A stretch of 14,993 nt of DNA from Granulosicoccaceae bacterium (GCA_023301405.1 JALZUX010000058.1:1-14993); one strand, 5' to 3'. Shown: positions 1-8,096, counted from the stretch's first letter. Translations and numbers: made by a program. Notes: generated from the letters alone by a model not told the origin.

Positions 1-108
1 AGTAGCAGTAAATTAACCTTGTAGTTATGCAGTAGCAGTAAAAACGCAGTTTAGTAGTAGAAGTATTCTATGAAGTATTGATGTAGTAATAATCTAAAGA
101 GGTAAATT
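1..108 (+). promoter_or_regulatory. AGTA-rich leader upstream of the comEA-like gene
   Basis: This AT-rich stretch precedes the ComEA-like gene and carries nine copies of AGTA (starting at 1, 7, 31, 37, 53, 56, 62, 74 and 85). It includes a direct repeat AGTAGCAGTAAA at 1-12 and 31-42, and a shorter repeat GAAGTATT at 60-67 and 72-79. A good Shine-Dalgarno sequence (AAAGAGGT, ending six bases before the ATG at 109) closes it. No convincing -35/-10 pair was found, so promoter placement is open. The repeats could be regulator sites or simple-sequence drift. The left end is cut by the window. Confidence 0.35.
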
Positions 109-501
109 ATGTTCCAAAAAATTACTAGAGTAGTTGTAGTATCCCTGCTCACGCTAGTATCTTCATCGTTGTTCGCGGCTCAACTTGTAAATATTAACAA
201 GGCTGACGCATCAACAATTGCAGAGAATCTCAATGGAATTGGTAGCGCCAAGGCGAAAGCCATTGTTGCTTACCGGGTCTTGCATGGGGATTTTAAAAAT
301 GCAGATGAATTGATCAAGGTGAAAGGTGTCGGTATGAAGCTGGTTGATAGAAATAAAGATCTTATTTCTTTTTCCGGCAAACCGGAAACACCAGTGAGTA
401 CACCAAAACTTGCAGGAAGTACGTCGATTAATAAAGCGACTGTACAACCGGTGACTAAGAAAGACGCGAAAGCGGCATTGAAAGAGTCAGCAAGTAACTG
501 A
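109..501 (+). CDS. ComEA-like secreted helix-hairpin-helix DNA-binding protein
   Basis: This is a 130-residue protein. It starts with a typical signal peptide (hydrophobic residues about 8-23, likely cleavage near the SLFA-AQ sequence), followed by a ComEA-type double helix-hairpin-helix region at about residues 26-90. The diagnostic pieces are VNINKADA, the hairpin NGIGSAKAKAI, AYRVLHGDF and the second hairpin VKGVGMKLVD. Family members bind double-stranded DNA in the periplasm without sequence specificity and act with type IV pili in natural transformation. The last 40 residues are rich in Lys, Ala, Thr and Ser and look disordered. A basic tail of this kind could add DNA affinity, but that is inference. 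The start is supported by AAAGAGGT upstream. The gene stands alone, facing the histidine kinase, and has its own terminator. Many proteobacteria carry such short ComEA proteins without a known competence phenotype. Confidence 0.85.
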   Translation: MFQKITRVVVVSLLTLVSSSLFAAQLVNINKADASTIAENLNGIGSAKAKAIVAYRVLHGDFKNADELIKVKGVGMKLVDRNKDLISFSGKPETPVSTPKLAGSTSINKATVQPVTKKDAKAALKESASN

Positions 502-521
502 CGGAGATTTTTTTCGTGAGT

Positions 522-552
522 AGGTGCTGCGATATTTATCGCAGTACCTTTT
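522..552 (+). terminator. Rho-independent terminator of the comEA-like gene
   Basis: A 12-pair stem (AGGTGCTGCGAT at 522-533 with ATCGCAGTACCT at 538-549, one G-T pair) closes a four-base ATTT loop and runs directly into TTTT on the + strand. It begins 20 bases after the comEA-like stop codon. The convergent kinase gene ends at 600. On the - strand the same hairpin lacks a T run, so it would at most slow read-through from that side. Confidence 0.8.
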
Positions 553-599
553 AGACATTTTACTTTTCACTTGCCGTATTTAATTAACATTGCCGACAA

Positions 600-3248
600 T
601 CAAATTGCTGTAGACCCGGTGAGCTGAGTTGAGTCATCAGACTCGATCTCGAGTATCGGCAGCCTGATTACCATTGTGGTACCCACATTTTCTTCACTAT
701 GCGCCGCAACACTTCCACCATGTTGCCTCACCACTGTTGCTACAAGCGCTAACCCAAGCCCGGTACCCTTAAATTGTTTCTGTACGTTAGGATCACGATG
801 AAACCGTTCAAATAGTTTTCCAATTCGAGACTCTGGAATACCGACCCCTTGATCAGATACCTCTGTCACTATCCATTCGGCTCCTTCCATGCGAGTAACA
901 ATCTTGACCTTAGTATGCTCAGGAGAGTACTTGATTGCATTCCCTACAATATTAATAAAAGCCCTTTCTAGTAAACTTGAATCTGCTGTTATCCAGACAT
1001 CTTCATCGATATCGTCGGATACAAGAGTTATATTTTTTTGCCTTGCCTGAGGTAACAATTGATCAAGAGTACTTTCAACAATATTTTCGAAAAAAACGGG
1101 TTGAAGCTGATCTACTTCCAGATTTTCTGCACGGGTAAGGCCTAGAAGATCGTCGATCATGCTGAGTGTTTTATTAATATTTGCTTCAACCTGCAGGTAC
1201 GGCGACAAATCTTTTTCTTTATCGGCCTGCTCTCGCTCTTTTGACACTAAATACAAAGAGGAAATAAGCGGTGACCGCAAATCATGAGATAAATATTCAA
1301 TCAATTCACTACGTAAACGCTCTGCCCTTCTGATTTCACTCAAATCAACCGCGCTAGCTACAATTAATCGATCATTCAACTCACCACCAAGAACGTTAAA
1401 GTCGATGACTAATTCCCGCTCACCACGTAAAAAATTAAGCTGCCAGTTTTTTCCATCGGACATCACTGAATCAAAATCTTCTTTGTCAATTCGATGCGGA
1501 TCTTTGCCTAAGCTTATAAAGAATTCGTAGACAGATTTATTTTCAAGCGATATGTCACTAAACATTTCAAGTGCCAGATCGTTGTAACGCATTAACTCCC
1601 CAACCGCATTCCAGACAATTAACCCTGTAGGGCTACCTGCAAAAATATTATCGTTCAGCACCTTTAACTGCAAAATATGCTGATTCTGCTTACTTAGTCT
1701 GTCGGCATCGTTCTGCAAGCTTTCGATTGTACCGCCTGTATCAGCAACTGAAACCCGACGCTGAACCCGAGACGCTTTATCAAGAAATGCGGCAAAACGA
1801 TCATCCATTGATTCATCGTCGAAACGATAGCCAACAACAAAAGGGGTCTCCGACGCAAACCGCTTAGTTCGCCAACCATTTCGCTGTGTCCATTCTGGGT
1901 TAGCAATTTTCGACGGTTCAATACCGTCGAGATCTCCGGTAGATTGCAATTCACCATCAATCAATACAAACCATTTTTTCAAATAGAGGTGGGTGCCAGC
2001 GCTTTCAAACAAACTAACCAAAGGTAGCCGCGCGCTTAATCCAATATCATCATCGTAAATAGCCAATTTATTGGTTTCGTTACGTAGAAATCGAGAAGCG
2101 AATTCAAGCCGGTGCCAGCTCCACAATGGAAAAGCAAGCAAAATTGGAAAGGCCGCTAGCAGAGGAGGAAACCATAAATTAGCAATTCGATAAAGCAAAA
2201 AGCTGAGCATCACTGGCAACAACGCTAACAGAACGGTAGCAAGAAACCCCCAGCGCGGTCGCAAGCGTGAATAAATCATCAGTAAAAGTGCAATAGATAT
2301 CGCTACAAGTACATAAGCTACCCACACATCAACCTGACCAATTAAACTACCTGACTCCAGTGCGCTAAATATATTTGCGTGTACTTCTACCCCCGGCAAC
2401 GGCTGATCCAACCCCAATATCGGCGTAGGAATAGCATCACCAAGTCCAGTCGCCGTCAGCCCAAAGAAAACGGTGCTGCCAGCTATAAGTGAACGATCAA
2501 AATCGCCATTCAAAACGCCAGCTGCGGATATTGTCGTAAAAGTATTTTTCGGCCCATGAAAGGGAATCATTACCTCATAGTCCCCAACCCATTTAGTTGC
2601 CTGATCGGTGTGGTTACGGCGTACGCCGGGCAGCTCCGTAGGGGCGGTTCCAAGGCTTTCCATTGCTACTAAGGATAGCAACGACCAGTGCGGGTTTTTA
2701 AATCCAGCCTTCAGGAAGACACGCCGTACTATCCCATCCGAATCGATGGGAAGGAAAATATGCCCCAGGTCGCGTGCCGCTTCAAGAACGGAGGCAATTG
2801 GAAGCTTTTCTCCATTTGTTACATCTTGCCCTCTGCCTTCAGTGTGAATCGGCAAAATCACTCGATTCGATTTTTCTATGGAATAAGCAAGTAGCGCATC
2901 CGAACGAGGGTCATCAAGATTCGCTTCGGAGTAAAGAATATCAATCAGAATTATCTCGGCGCCAGCCTCACTGAGGTTATCGATAATCTTGGCCTGGTCT
3001 ACTCGCGACCACGGCCATCGTCCATTCATCTCGACGCTTTTTGAATCTATACCAACAATAACGTATTTTGCTGGCGGAGCTGACTGACTGAACCGTACCC
3101 AATTATCATAAATTAGCCGATCAATTTTCTGGGTCACCTCACCGCGGTGCAATAGCAGCGTTAACACACCAAAAAACAGGTAAAAGCCAGCAAGTGTCCA
3201 ATAACCAAAGCGACCACTGCGGCGTACATCAGTATCAGATGACACCAT
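600..3248 (-). CDS. CHASE2-PAS sensor histidine kinase
   Basis: This is a membrane histidine kinase of 882 residues. In order it has one N-terminal membrane helix (about 16-35) and an extracytoplasmic CHASE2 domain (about 40-300, with the motifs VGIDSKSVE, GRWPWSR and AEIILIDILY). Three closely spaced membrane helices follow (about 308-326, 333-353 and 356-378). Then come a roughly 150-residue cytoplasmic segment I do not recognise, a short helical linker and a PAS-like region (about 535-640). The transmitter has the H-box SHDLRSPL with phospho-acceptor His655. It also has the N-box NIVGNAIKYSP (Asn770), the G1 box DQGVGIP (Asp799) and the G2 box GTGLGLAL from 828. All catalytic motifs look intact. 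The ATG lies 8 bases after the LysM-FecR stop, with no clear ribosome binding site, which suggests translational coupling. Its likely partner is the OmpR-type regulator at 4821-5519. The CHASE2 ligand is unknown. Confidence 0.9.
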   Translation of the reverse strand: MVSSDTDVRRSGRFGYWTLAGFYLFFGVLTLLLHRGEVTQKIDRLIYDNWVRFSQSAPPAKYVIVGIDSKSVEMNGRWPWSRVDQAKIIDNLSEAGAEIILIDILYSEANLDDPRSDALLAYSIEKSNRVILPIHTEGRGQDVTNGEKLPIASVLEAARDLGHIFLPIDSDGIVRRVFLKAGFKNPHWSLLSLVAMESLGTAPTELPGVRRNHTDQATKWVGDYEVMIPFHGPKNTFTTISAAGVLNGDFDRSLIAGSTVFFGLTATGLGDAIPTPILGLDQPLPGVEVHANIFSALESGSLIGQVDVWVAYVLVAISIALLLMIYSRLRPRWGFLATVLLALLPVMLSFLLYRIANLWFPPLLAAFPILLAFPLWSWHRLEFASRFLRNETNKLAIYDDDIGLSARLPLVSLFESAGTHLYLKKWFVLIDGELQSTGDLDGIEPSKIANPEWTQRNGWRTKRFASETPFVVGYRFDDESMDDRFAAFLDKASRVQRRVSVADTGGTIESLQNDADRLSKQNQHILQLKVLNDNIFAGSPTGLIVWNAVGELMRYNDLALEMFSDISLENKSVYEFFISLGKDPHRIDKEDFDSVMSDGKNWQLNFLRGERELVIDFNVLGGELNDRLIVASAVDLSEIRRAERLRSELIEYLSHDLRSPLISSLYLVSKEREQADKEKDLSPYLQVEANINKTLSMIDDLLGLTRAENLEVDQLQPVFFENIVESTLDQLLPQARQKNITLVSDDIDEDVWITADSSLLERAFINIVGNAIKYSPEHTKVKIVTRMEGAEWIVTEVSDQGVGIPESRIGKLFERFHRDPNVQKQFKGTGLGLALVATVVRQHGGSVAAHSEENVGTTMVIRLPILEIESDDSTQLTGSTAI

Positions 3249-3256
3249 CGTAAATG

Positions 3257-4603
3257 CTATTTAGCTATTTTCTTGAATTCGTACAATACTCCATAGCGAG
3301 ACACCGTTGACTTATTAATCAAGGCTCTTGCCGTCAAGTAAATATCCTCAGTCGTATCAACTGTGAGCTCTAAAGATTTTCCGGGTTCAATATCGTAGGG
3401 TTTGTAGCTGATCAATGTTTCCACACCATCTACAGCAACAAGGCTGTCACCAATATGGATCTCTGTCGCGACACGACCATTGGCTTTGATTGTCAAGTTA
3501 TTCCCAATAAGTTCAATGTCTAACTCTGGCGCTAAAATGTTTTCATCAATTTTTGCTTGCTCAACAGCTTGTATGGAATCAAACCCTCTAAGACCATTTT
3601 TAGCGACAGCACGTGTATTGATAAAGTAGCCACCCGACTCTGAAAACGCAGGTACAAATGTGCTCTGCTCTGTGGATGATTGGATAATATCGGTCATTGA
3701 TTCTGAACCCGCTATCGCGACCAGATAGCTTGCAGCGCCCTCAACTGGCTTCCAAGACAGAGTATCTTGTGCACTTATTCTAAGAAATTCATTGAATTCA
3801 GTTTTCGGCAGTAGATTGTGTAAAACGCCAATCGGTAGGCCTTCACCGGCAACCGTGCCCTTTCCAGAAGAAACGTTTATGGTCTGATTTTCCACTGTGA
3901 TATCTACAGCGCCTTGTGTCACACCCAAAATGTTGCCTTCCGAAACCGCGATATCAAGTTCGGTTCCGCGTACTGCGGCAGATGCGTAAGGGGTATCGAT
4001 GGTGAAGTTAGCGCGTTCGGAGAAACCAACATTGTTCACTTTTATATTCATCTGACCAATGGAGGTGTTAAGTTTAACCAGACAGGCTTTTTCAGTATCA
4101 AAGCATTCTAACTCCTGCAATAGGATACGACTCTCGGGCTGAATGTTCACTAATGTATCGCCATTAAAGGCCAAGCTAACGTAACCGTTTTCACCAGTTT
4201 GAATGGCGTCTCCCAAGTAAACTTTGTCGCCCTTTTGCAGAGTGTCCGGCGTAGTCTCGCCTTTTCTCACCAGTGTCACGTCTCCCTTGAAGTACGCCAC
4301 TTTGGCGAAGTTCCTAAGCTGTAGGATCTCCTGGGGAATAACGATGATATCGCCAGGGTTCAGCGAATTAGGTGAATCCATTTTATTGTGTGCTTGAATT
4401 TCAGGCCAAAGTCCAATTAAGCCCGTTTCTCTGGTAACAATTGATGTCAGCGTATCACCGGGCTTGACCACTACATGCAAATCACCCGGAGCCACTTTGG
4501 AGGCAGGCTCGACGGTTGTCTGCGCGAGAACCGGTACAGAGTAGATCGCAACAAACAGAGGTACGAGGCACGCAATTTTTCTAAAACCAAAAGTTTTCGT
4601 CAT
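3257..4603 (-). CDS. Secreted LysM-FecR domain protein
   Basis: This is a 448-residue exported protein. A signal peptide occupies residues 1-27 (likely cleavage VLA-Q). A LysM peptidoglycan-binding domain follows at about 43-90 (VVKPGDTL, SLNPGDIIVIP). A FecR domain lies at about 105-235 (VYLGDAIQTGENG, NFTIDTPYASAAVRGTELD), and the C-terminal 200 residues are probably beta-rich, including SWKPVEGAASY. No membrane helix is seen after the signal peptide, so this is not a FecR anti-sigma factor. Cys167 and Cys174 inside the FecR domain could form a disulfide. I chose the ATG at 4603 because GGA lies about seven bases upstream; a TTG four codons earlier (4615) is the longer alternative. The gene precedes the CHASE2 kinase by 8 bases. 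I infer a wall-attached sensor or accessory protein for that kinase; no function is established for this arrangement. Confidence 0.87.
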   Translation of the reverse strand: MTKTFGFRKIACLVPLFVAIYSVPVLAQTTVEPASKVAPGDLHVVVKPGDTLTSIVTRETGLIGLWPEIQAHNKMDSPNSLNPGDIIVIPQEILQLRNFAKVAYFKGDVTLVRKGETTPDTLQKGDKVYLGDAIQTGENGYVSLAFNGDTLVNIQPESRILLQELECFDTEKACLVKLNTSIGQMNIKVNNVGFSERANFTIDTPYASAAVRGTELDIAVSEGNILGVTQGAVDITVENQTINVSSGKGTVAGEGLPIGVLHNLLPKTEFNEFLRISAQDTLSWKPVEGAASYLVAIAGSESMTDIIQSSTEQSTFVPAFSESGGYFINTRAVAKNGLRGFDSIQAVEQAKIDENILAPELDIELIGNNLTIKANGRVATEIHIGDSLVAVDGVETLISYKPYDIEPGKSLELTVDTTEDIYLTARALINKSTVSRYGVLYEFKKIAK

Positions 4604-4820
4604 TATTAGTTCCAATCGCTGTGGACACTACTTGTGTAAGAACCGACTGCCAAACAATACATTCTTAAATGAGCCATCACCGGTAGCGGATAAAAATTGT
4701 CCTTCGATAAATAGTAGTGACTAATTGTCCTGATGCAATGACTCTGGATACGCGCACGCTCTCCAGATCAACAACGGCGTGGCATACACCCTCACAGTTT
4801 GCAAAAATTCACACCAACTA
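4604..4820 (-). promoter_or_regulatory. Regulator-to-LysM-FecR intergenic region with AATTGTCCT direct repeats
   Basis: This gap of about 217 bases separates the regulator stop from the LysM-FecR start, while the following gene pair is only 8 bases apart. It therefore probably holds an internal promoter or control site. An exact nine-base direct repeat, AATTGTCCT on the + strand (AGGACAATT on the - strand), occurs at 4695-4703 and 4723-4731, 28 bases start to start. OmpR-family regulators commonly bind direct repeats, so autoregulation is a reasonable guess. A small inverted repeat (TCTGGA at 4743-4748, TCCAGA at 4762-4767) lies nearer the regulator stop and has no T run. No strong -35/-10 pair was recognised. 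Confidence 0.35.
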
Positions 4821-5519
4821 TTATAAGGTATGCTCTTCCAAGCGATACCCGTGTTGATAGATGCTTGTCAATTTCCACTTCTCCGTGGCTGACAAATTCA
4901 GCTTCTTGCGCAGCCGACTTGCGTGGGTATCGACGGTTCTGGTGTTTAACTCAGCAGAAGTCCCCCATACAGAAGTCAACAAATGCTGCCGAGACAAAAC
5001 CCTGCCACGATTGCGGAAAAGAAATAGCGCGAGATCATATTCTTTTTCTGTGAGTTTAACTGCTTCGCCGGTGATTAGGATTTGACGATTGCTGGTGTCA
5101 ATGGTGTATGGATCGTACTCCAGAACTTCAGTTTCCGGCTGAGCACGACGCGCCAAAGCACCGATTCGTGCAAGCAGTTCAAACTGCCGTACCGGCTTCA
5201 CTAAATAATCATCAGCACCACTTTCAAGCGCTGATACGATGTCAGATTCTCCCTGACGGGCGGTGATGAATATGACCGGCACATCGCTGACCAAACTTTG
5301 CCGCAGCCACTTTAGAATTTCCAAGCCGGTCGCGTCTGGCAGATTCCAATCGAGTGTTACTACGTCATAACTCGTTTTTCTGAAGGCTCGCTGAAAACTT
5401 TCGGGCTCATGAAAGACTTCACACTGATGCCCACGCTCTGTGATCCAACCACTTGCGCGATTCGCCTGATCTACATCGTCCTCAAGCATGCCGACGCGCA
5501 GTATTTGTGAATCTGCCAA
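4821..5519 (-). CDS. OmpR/PhoB-family response regulator
   Basis: This is a 232-residue two-component regulator. The receiver domain (about 7-120) has the acidic pair Glu13-Asp14, phospho-acceptor Asp57 in TLDWNLPD, Thr86 in IFITAR and Lys108 in DYLVKP, so all conserved phosphorylation residues are present. The C-terminal winged-helix DNA-binding domain (about 135-228) shows LTEKEYDLALFLFRN, the turn GRVLSRQHLLTSVWG, the recognition-helix region RTVDTHASRLRKKL and the wing ending HGYRLEE. The start is TTG: AGGAG lies six bases upstream, and the next in-frame Met (residue 11) would remove the first receiver strand. The gene sits 28 bases after the deoxynucleoside kinase stop and upstream of the LysM-FecR and CHASE2 kinase genes. 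It is the probable output of that kinase, acting on transcription of unknown targets. Confidence 0.9.
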   Translation of the reverse strand: MADSQILRVGMLEDDVDQANRASGWITERGHQCEVFHEPESFQRAFRKTSYDVVTLDWNLPDATGLEILKWLRQSLVSDVPVIFITARQGESDIVSALESGADDYLVKPVRQFELLARIGALARRAQPETEVLEYDPYTIDTSNRQILITGEAVKLTEKEYDLALFLFRNRGRVLSRQHLLTSVWGTSAELNTRTVDTHASRLRKKLNLSATEKWKLTSIYQHGYRLEEHTL

Positions 5520-5547
5520 AATATTCTCCTAACCTAGGTAGCCGGTA

Positions 5548-6195
5548 CTAGACAACTTCTGTACTCGGATTAAAGTAGTGACGCCCTGCCTTTACCGCCA
5601 GGATTTGTTCAAGTAAATGCTCATAGTCATTATCATTATTCGCGAAATCAATCTCACTCGCGTTAACAATTAAAACAGGTGTTTCATTGTAGCTATGGAA
5701 CAGTTCTGTATATGCTCTTTGAAGCCGCGCGATATAGTTACTTGCTATCGCTTGCTCTGATAAATTTCCTCTTTTCTCTATCCGATCATACAGGACATCG
5801 AGGGGCGCTTGTAAATATACGACAAGATCAGGCACCACCAGATCAAAGGCAAGCTCCTGAGCAATGGACAGGTAAAGCTCATATTGCCGATCATCCAGCG
5901 TTAAACTAGCAAACAGTTTGTCTTTATTGAACAAGAAATCTGTCACCCAGACTGACGAATCTCTACTGTTGGATTCCATATTGCGCAATGCCGCACGCCG
6001 CGACATTAAAAAATGCAGCTGTGTAGGCAAGCTATGCACGTCCGGATTTCGATAGAACCCGTCCAGAAATGGGTTCTGGGCCGGATCCTCAAGCACCATC
6101 TTTCCACGAAGCGACTTAGCGAGACGCCTTGCAAGCGTTGTTTTACCAACCCCTATCGGCCCCTCTACAGCAATGTATCTTGGCGGATTTACCAT
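5548..6195 (-). CDS. Deoxynucleoside kinase family protein
   Basis: This is a 215-residue cytoplasmic kinase of the deoxynucleoside kinase (dNK/dGK-dAK) superfamily. The P-loop GPIGVGKT is at 12-19. LEDPAQNPFLDGFY and the LHFLMSRR stretch follow, then WVTDFLFNKDKLFA, which resembles the substrate-binding region of the family. Further on are PDLVVYLQAPLDVLYDRIEKRG, where the Arg-rich segment suits the lid, and a C-terminal helical part. Members phosphorylate deoxynucleosides with ATP; the substrate cannot be read from the sequence. The ATG at 6195 is preceded by GAGG at a spacing of six bases, so the GTG at 6207 is rejected. In many gammaproteobacteria such a gene lies near pcnB, folK and panB; here it follows pcnB directly, with no folK between. 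Transcription probably continues into the response regulator. Confidence 0.82.
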   Translation of the reverse strand: MVNPPRYIAVEGPIGVGKTTLARRLAKSLRGKMVLEDPAQNPFLDGFYRNPDVHSLPTQLHFLMSRRAALRNMESNSRDSSVWVTDFLFNKDKLFASLTLDDRQYELYLSIAQELAFDLVVPDLVVYLQAPLDVLYDRIEKRGNLSEQAIASNYIARLQRAYTELFHSYNETPVLIVNASEIDFANNDNDYEHLLEQILAVKAGRHYFNPSTEVV

Positions 6196-6295
6196 CGTTA
6201 ACCTCACTTATTCAGCTTGCCATTGTACAAGTTTCGCACAAAATTCACTCTCGTTATTCCAACCTCGTACCGCATTAACACTGCTGGACGGGCGA

Positions 6296-6331
6296 TCTAG
6301 TTACTTCTGCCTGTCTAGTCACTTCTGCCTG
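6296..6331. repeat. 18-base tandem duplication after pcnB
   Basis: Two adjacent 18-base units lie at 6296-6313 and 6314-6331. They read TCTAGTTACTTCTGCCTG and TCTAGTCACTTCTGCCTG, differing at one position. They begin 7 bases beyond the pcnB stop and lie inside the 143-base gap before the kinase gene. This looks like a local slippage duplication in non-coding sequence. A regulatory role is possible but unsupported. Confidence 0.8.
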
Positions 6332-6338
6332 AGTTGAG

Positions 6339-7727
6339 TTAACCATTGGCGGGATCACTTGCCGGGCCTCTGTTACGACGCCGCTGCGGGCGTTTTTTTG
6401 ATCTTGCCGCACGAGCCCGTTGGCGGGCCGCGTCAATCGCAGCCTGAGCTTCGGGCGTGTCTTGAAGCTTTTCCCAGATATCACACAACGATTGCAAACC
6501 CTCGCCAGCTTGAGCACGCAAACATAAGAAATCATAAGCAGCTCTGAAGCGCGGGTTCGATAGCATTAGGCTGGCTTTCTTGCCGCTTGTTTTAAAAAGC
6601 CTTGGTTGTAAACTCCAGATCTCTCGCATCGGCACTGAGAATCGACGAGGCAACGAAGTAGCGTCCAATTGCGACGGCACGATGTCATCAGCAGCGCTGT
6701 TAATTGCCAGTACCGGAGGCAGACCAGACTCCTGATACTCTGCAGCGAGATCGGCGACATCCGGCCATAACATAACCGCATAAATATAGGCCGGTGTGAC
6801 TGGCTGACCTGCCTGTATTCGTCTGTCTGTATTTTCCAGCGCAAGCTTAATCAGCAGCTGGGTGTACTGATCGCCAGTCTGTAATTTTTTGTCGGTACGG
6901 GGAAATAAAAATTCGAATAAACCAAGCTCACGTAACTTCATAAAGCTCTGGACACCATGACCGGACTGCAGCAGCTTTAACACTTCGTCAAACAAACGTG
7001 CTGCCGGAATATCAGAGAGCTTATGCCGATGCAGCTCAATGGCAGCGCGGACATCCGAATGTAATTTAAAATCAAGCTTGGCCGCAAATCTTGCAGCTCT
7101 CAGCGCACGCACAGGATCTTCGATCACTCGCTCTGCGGCGTTACCGATAAACTTCAATTCCCCGCTTTCCAGATCATCCATGCCACCGAAAAAATCAATG
7201 ACGGTAAAATCGGCAATATTGTAAAACAGCGCATTGACGGTGAAATCGCGCCGCTCTGCGTCATCAGCGAGAGTGCCGCCGTAAACGTTATCTCGCACAA
7301 TTCGCCCACCATCGCCAATAGCACCACCGGCACCCTCGGAATGTGAAGCCCTAAAGGTCGCTACTTCTATGATGTCTCTACCGAAGACAACATGCGCCAA
7401 TCTGAAGCGCCGACCAATCAAGCGACAGTTTTTAAACAGCGCCTTTACTTCGTCGGGACTGGCATTTGTAGAAATATCGAAGTCTTTCGGTGCTTTGTTG
7501 AGTAGAAGGTCTCTTACCCCTCCACCGACTAGATAGCTTTCAAAACCGGCTTCATCCAGACGATAAAGTACTTTCAGCGCGTTTTTACTGATATTTTTAC
7601 GCGAAATATTGTGCTCATCACGCGTGAAAATGCGCATCGTTGGAGCGCCGAGATGGTTGTTATTTGCAGTATCGACCGAAGTTAGTCCGTTGAATAACCT
7701 GTAGACAGATGAAAACCAAGTAGCCAA
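6339..7727 (-). CDS. pcnB: Poly(A) polymerase I (PcnB)
   Basis: This polynucleotide adenylyltransferase adds 3' poly(A) tails to RNA and so promotes decay of mRNAs and small RNAs. It has 462 residues, close to the E. coli enzyme. The nucleotidyltransferase core begins with ISRKNISKNALKVLYRLDEAG. The signature GGGVRDLLL and metal-binding Asp82 and Asp84 in KDFDIS follow. Next come the RNCRLIGRRFRLAHV-like block, RRDFTVNALFYN, DPVRALRAARFAAKL and the FRAAYDFL region. The C-terminus is strongly basic (KKRPQRRRNR), as in E. coli PcnB. The family includes CCA-adding enzymes, but the RRFRLAHV block and basic tail favour PcnB. The start is a TTG two bases after the P-II stop, with no good Shine-Dalgarno; the ATG at 7637 (Met31) is the alternative. 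I keep the longer form because E. coli PcnB has a similar extension. Confidence 0.93.
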   Translation of the reverse strand: MATWFSSVYRLFNGLTSVDTANNNHLGAPTMRIFTRDEHNISRKNISKNALKVLYRLDEAGFESYLVGGGVRDLLLNKAPKDFDISTNASPDEVKALFKNCRLIGRRFRLAHVVFGRDIIEVATFRASHSEGAGGAIGDGGRIVRDNVYGGTLADDAERRDFTVNALFYNIADFTVIDFFGGMDDLESGELKFIGNAAERVIEDPVRALRAARFAAKLDFKLHSDVRAAIELHRHKLSDIPAARLFDEVLKLLQSGHGVQSFMKLRELGLFEFLFPRTDKKLQTGDQYTQLLIKLALENTDRRIQAGQPVTPAYIYAVMLWPDVADLAAEYQESGLPPVLAINSAADDIVPSQLDATSLPRRFSVPMREIWSLQPRLFKTSGKKASLMLSNPRFRAAYDFLCLRAQAGEGLQSLCDIWEKLQDTPEAQAAIDAARQRARAARSKKRPQRRRNRGPASDPANG

Positions 7728-7729
7728 GA

Positions 7730-8083
<354 letters not shown>

Positions 8084-8096
8084 TCAAAGTGAAGTG

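Noticed and set aside
5534..5551. Small inverted repeat CTAGGTA/TACTAG between the deoxynucleoside kinase stop and the regulator.
   Set aside because: The stem is short and bulged and has no T run. It overlaps the kinase stop codon and is unlikely to terminate transcription.
6275..6535. 86-residue frame on the - strand containing repeated QAEVTR, overlapping the pcnB 3' end.
   Set aside because: It is out of frame with pcnB and mostly inside it. The peptide repeat merely reflects the 18-base tandem duplication, and no ribosome binding site was seen.
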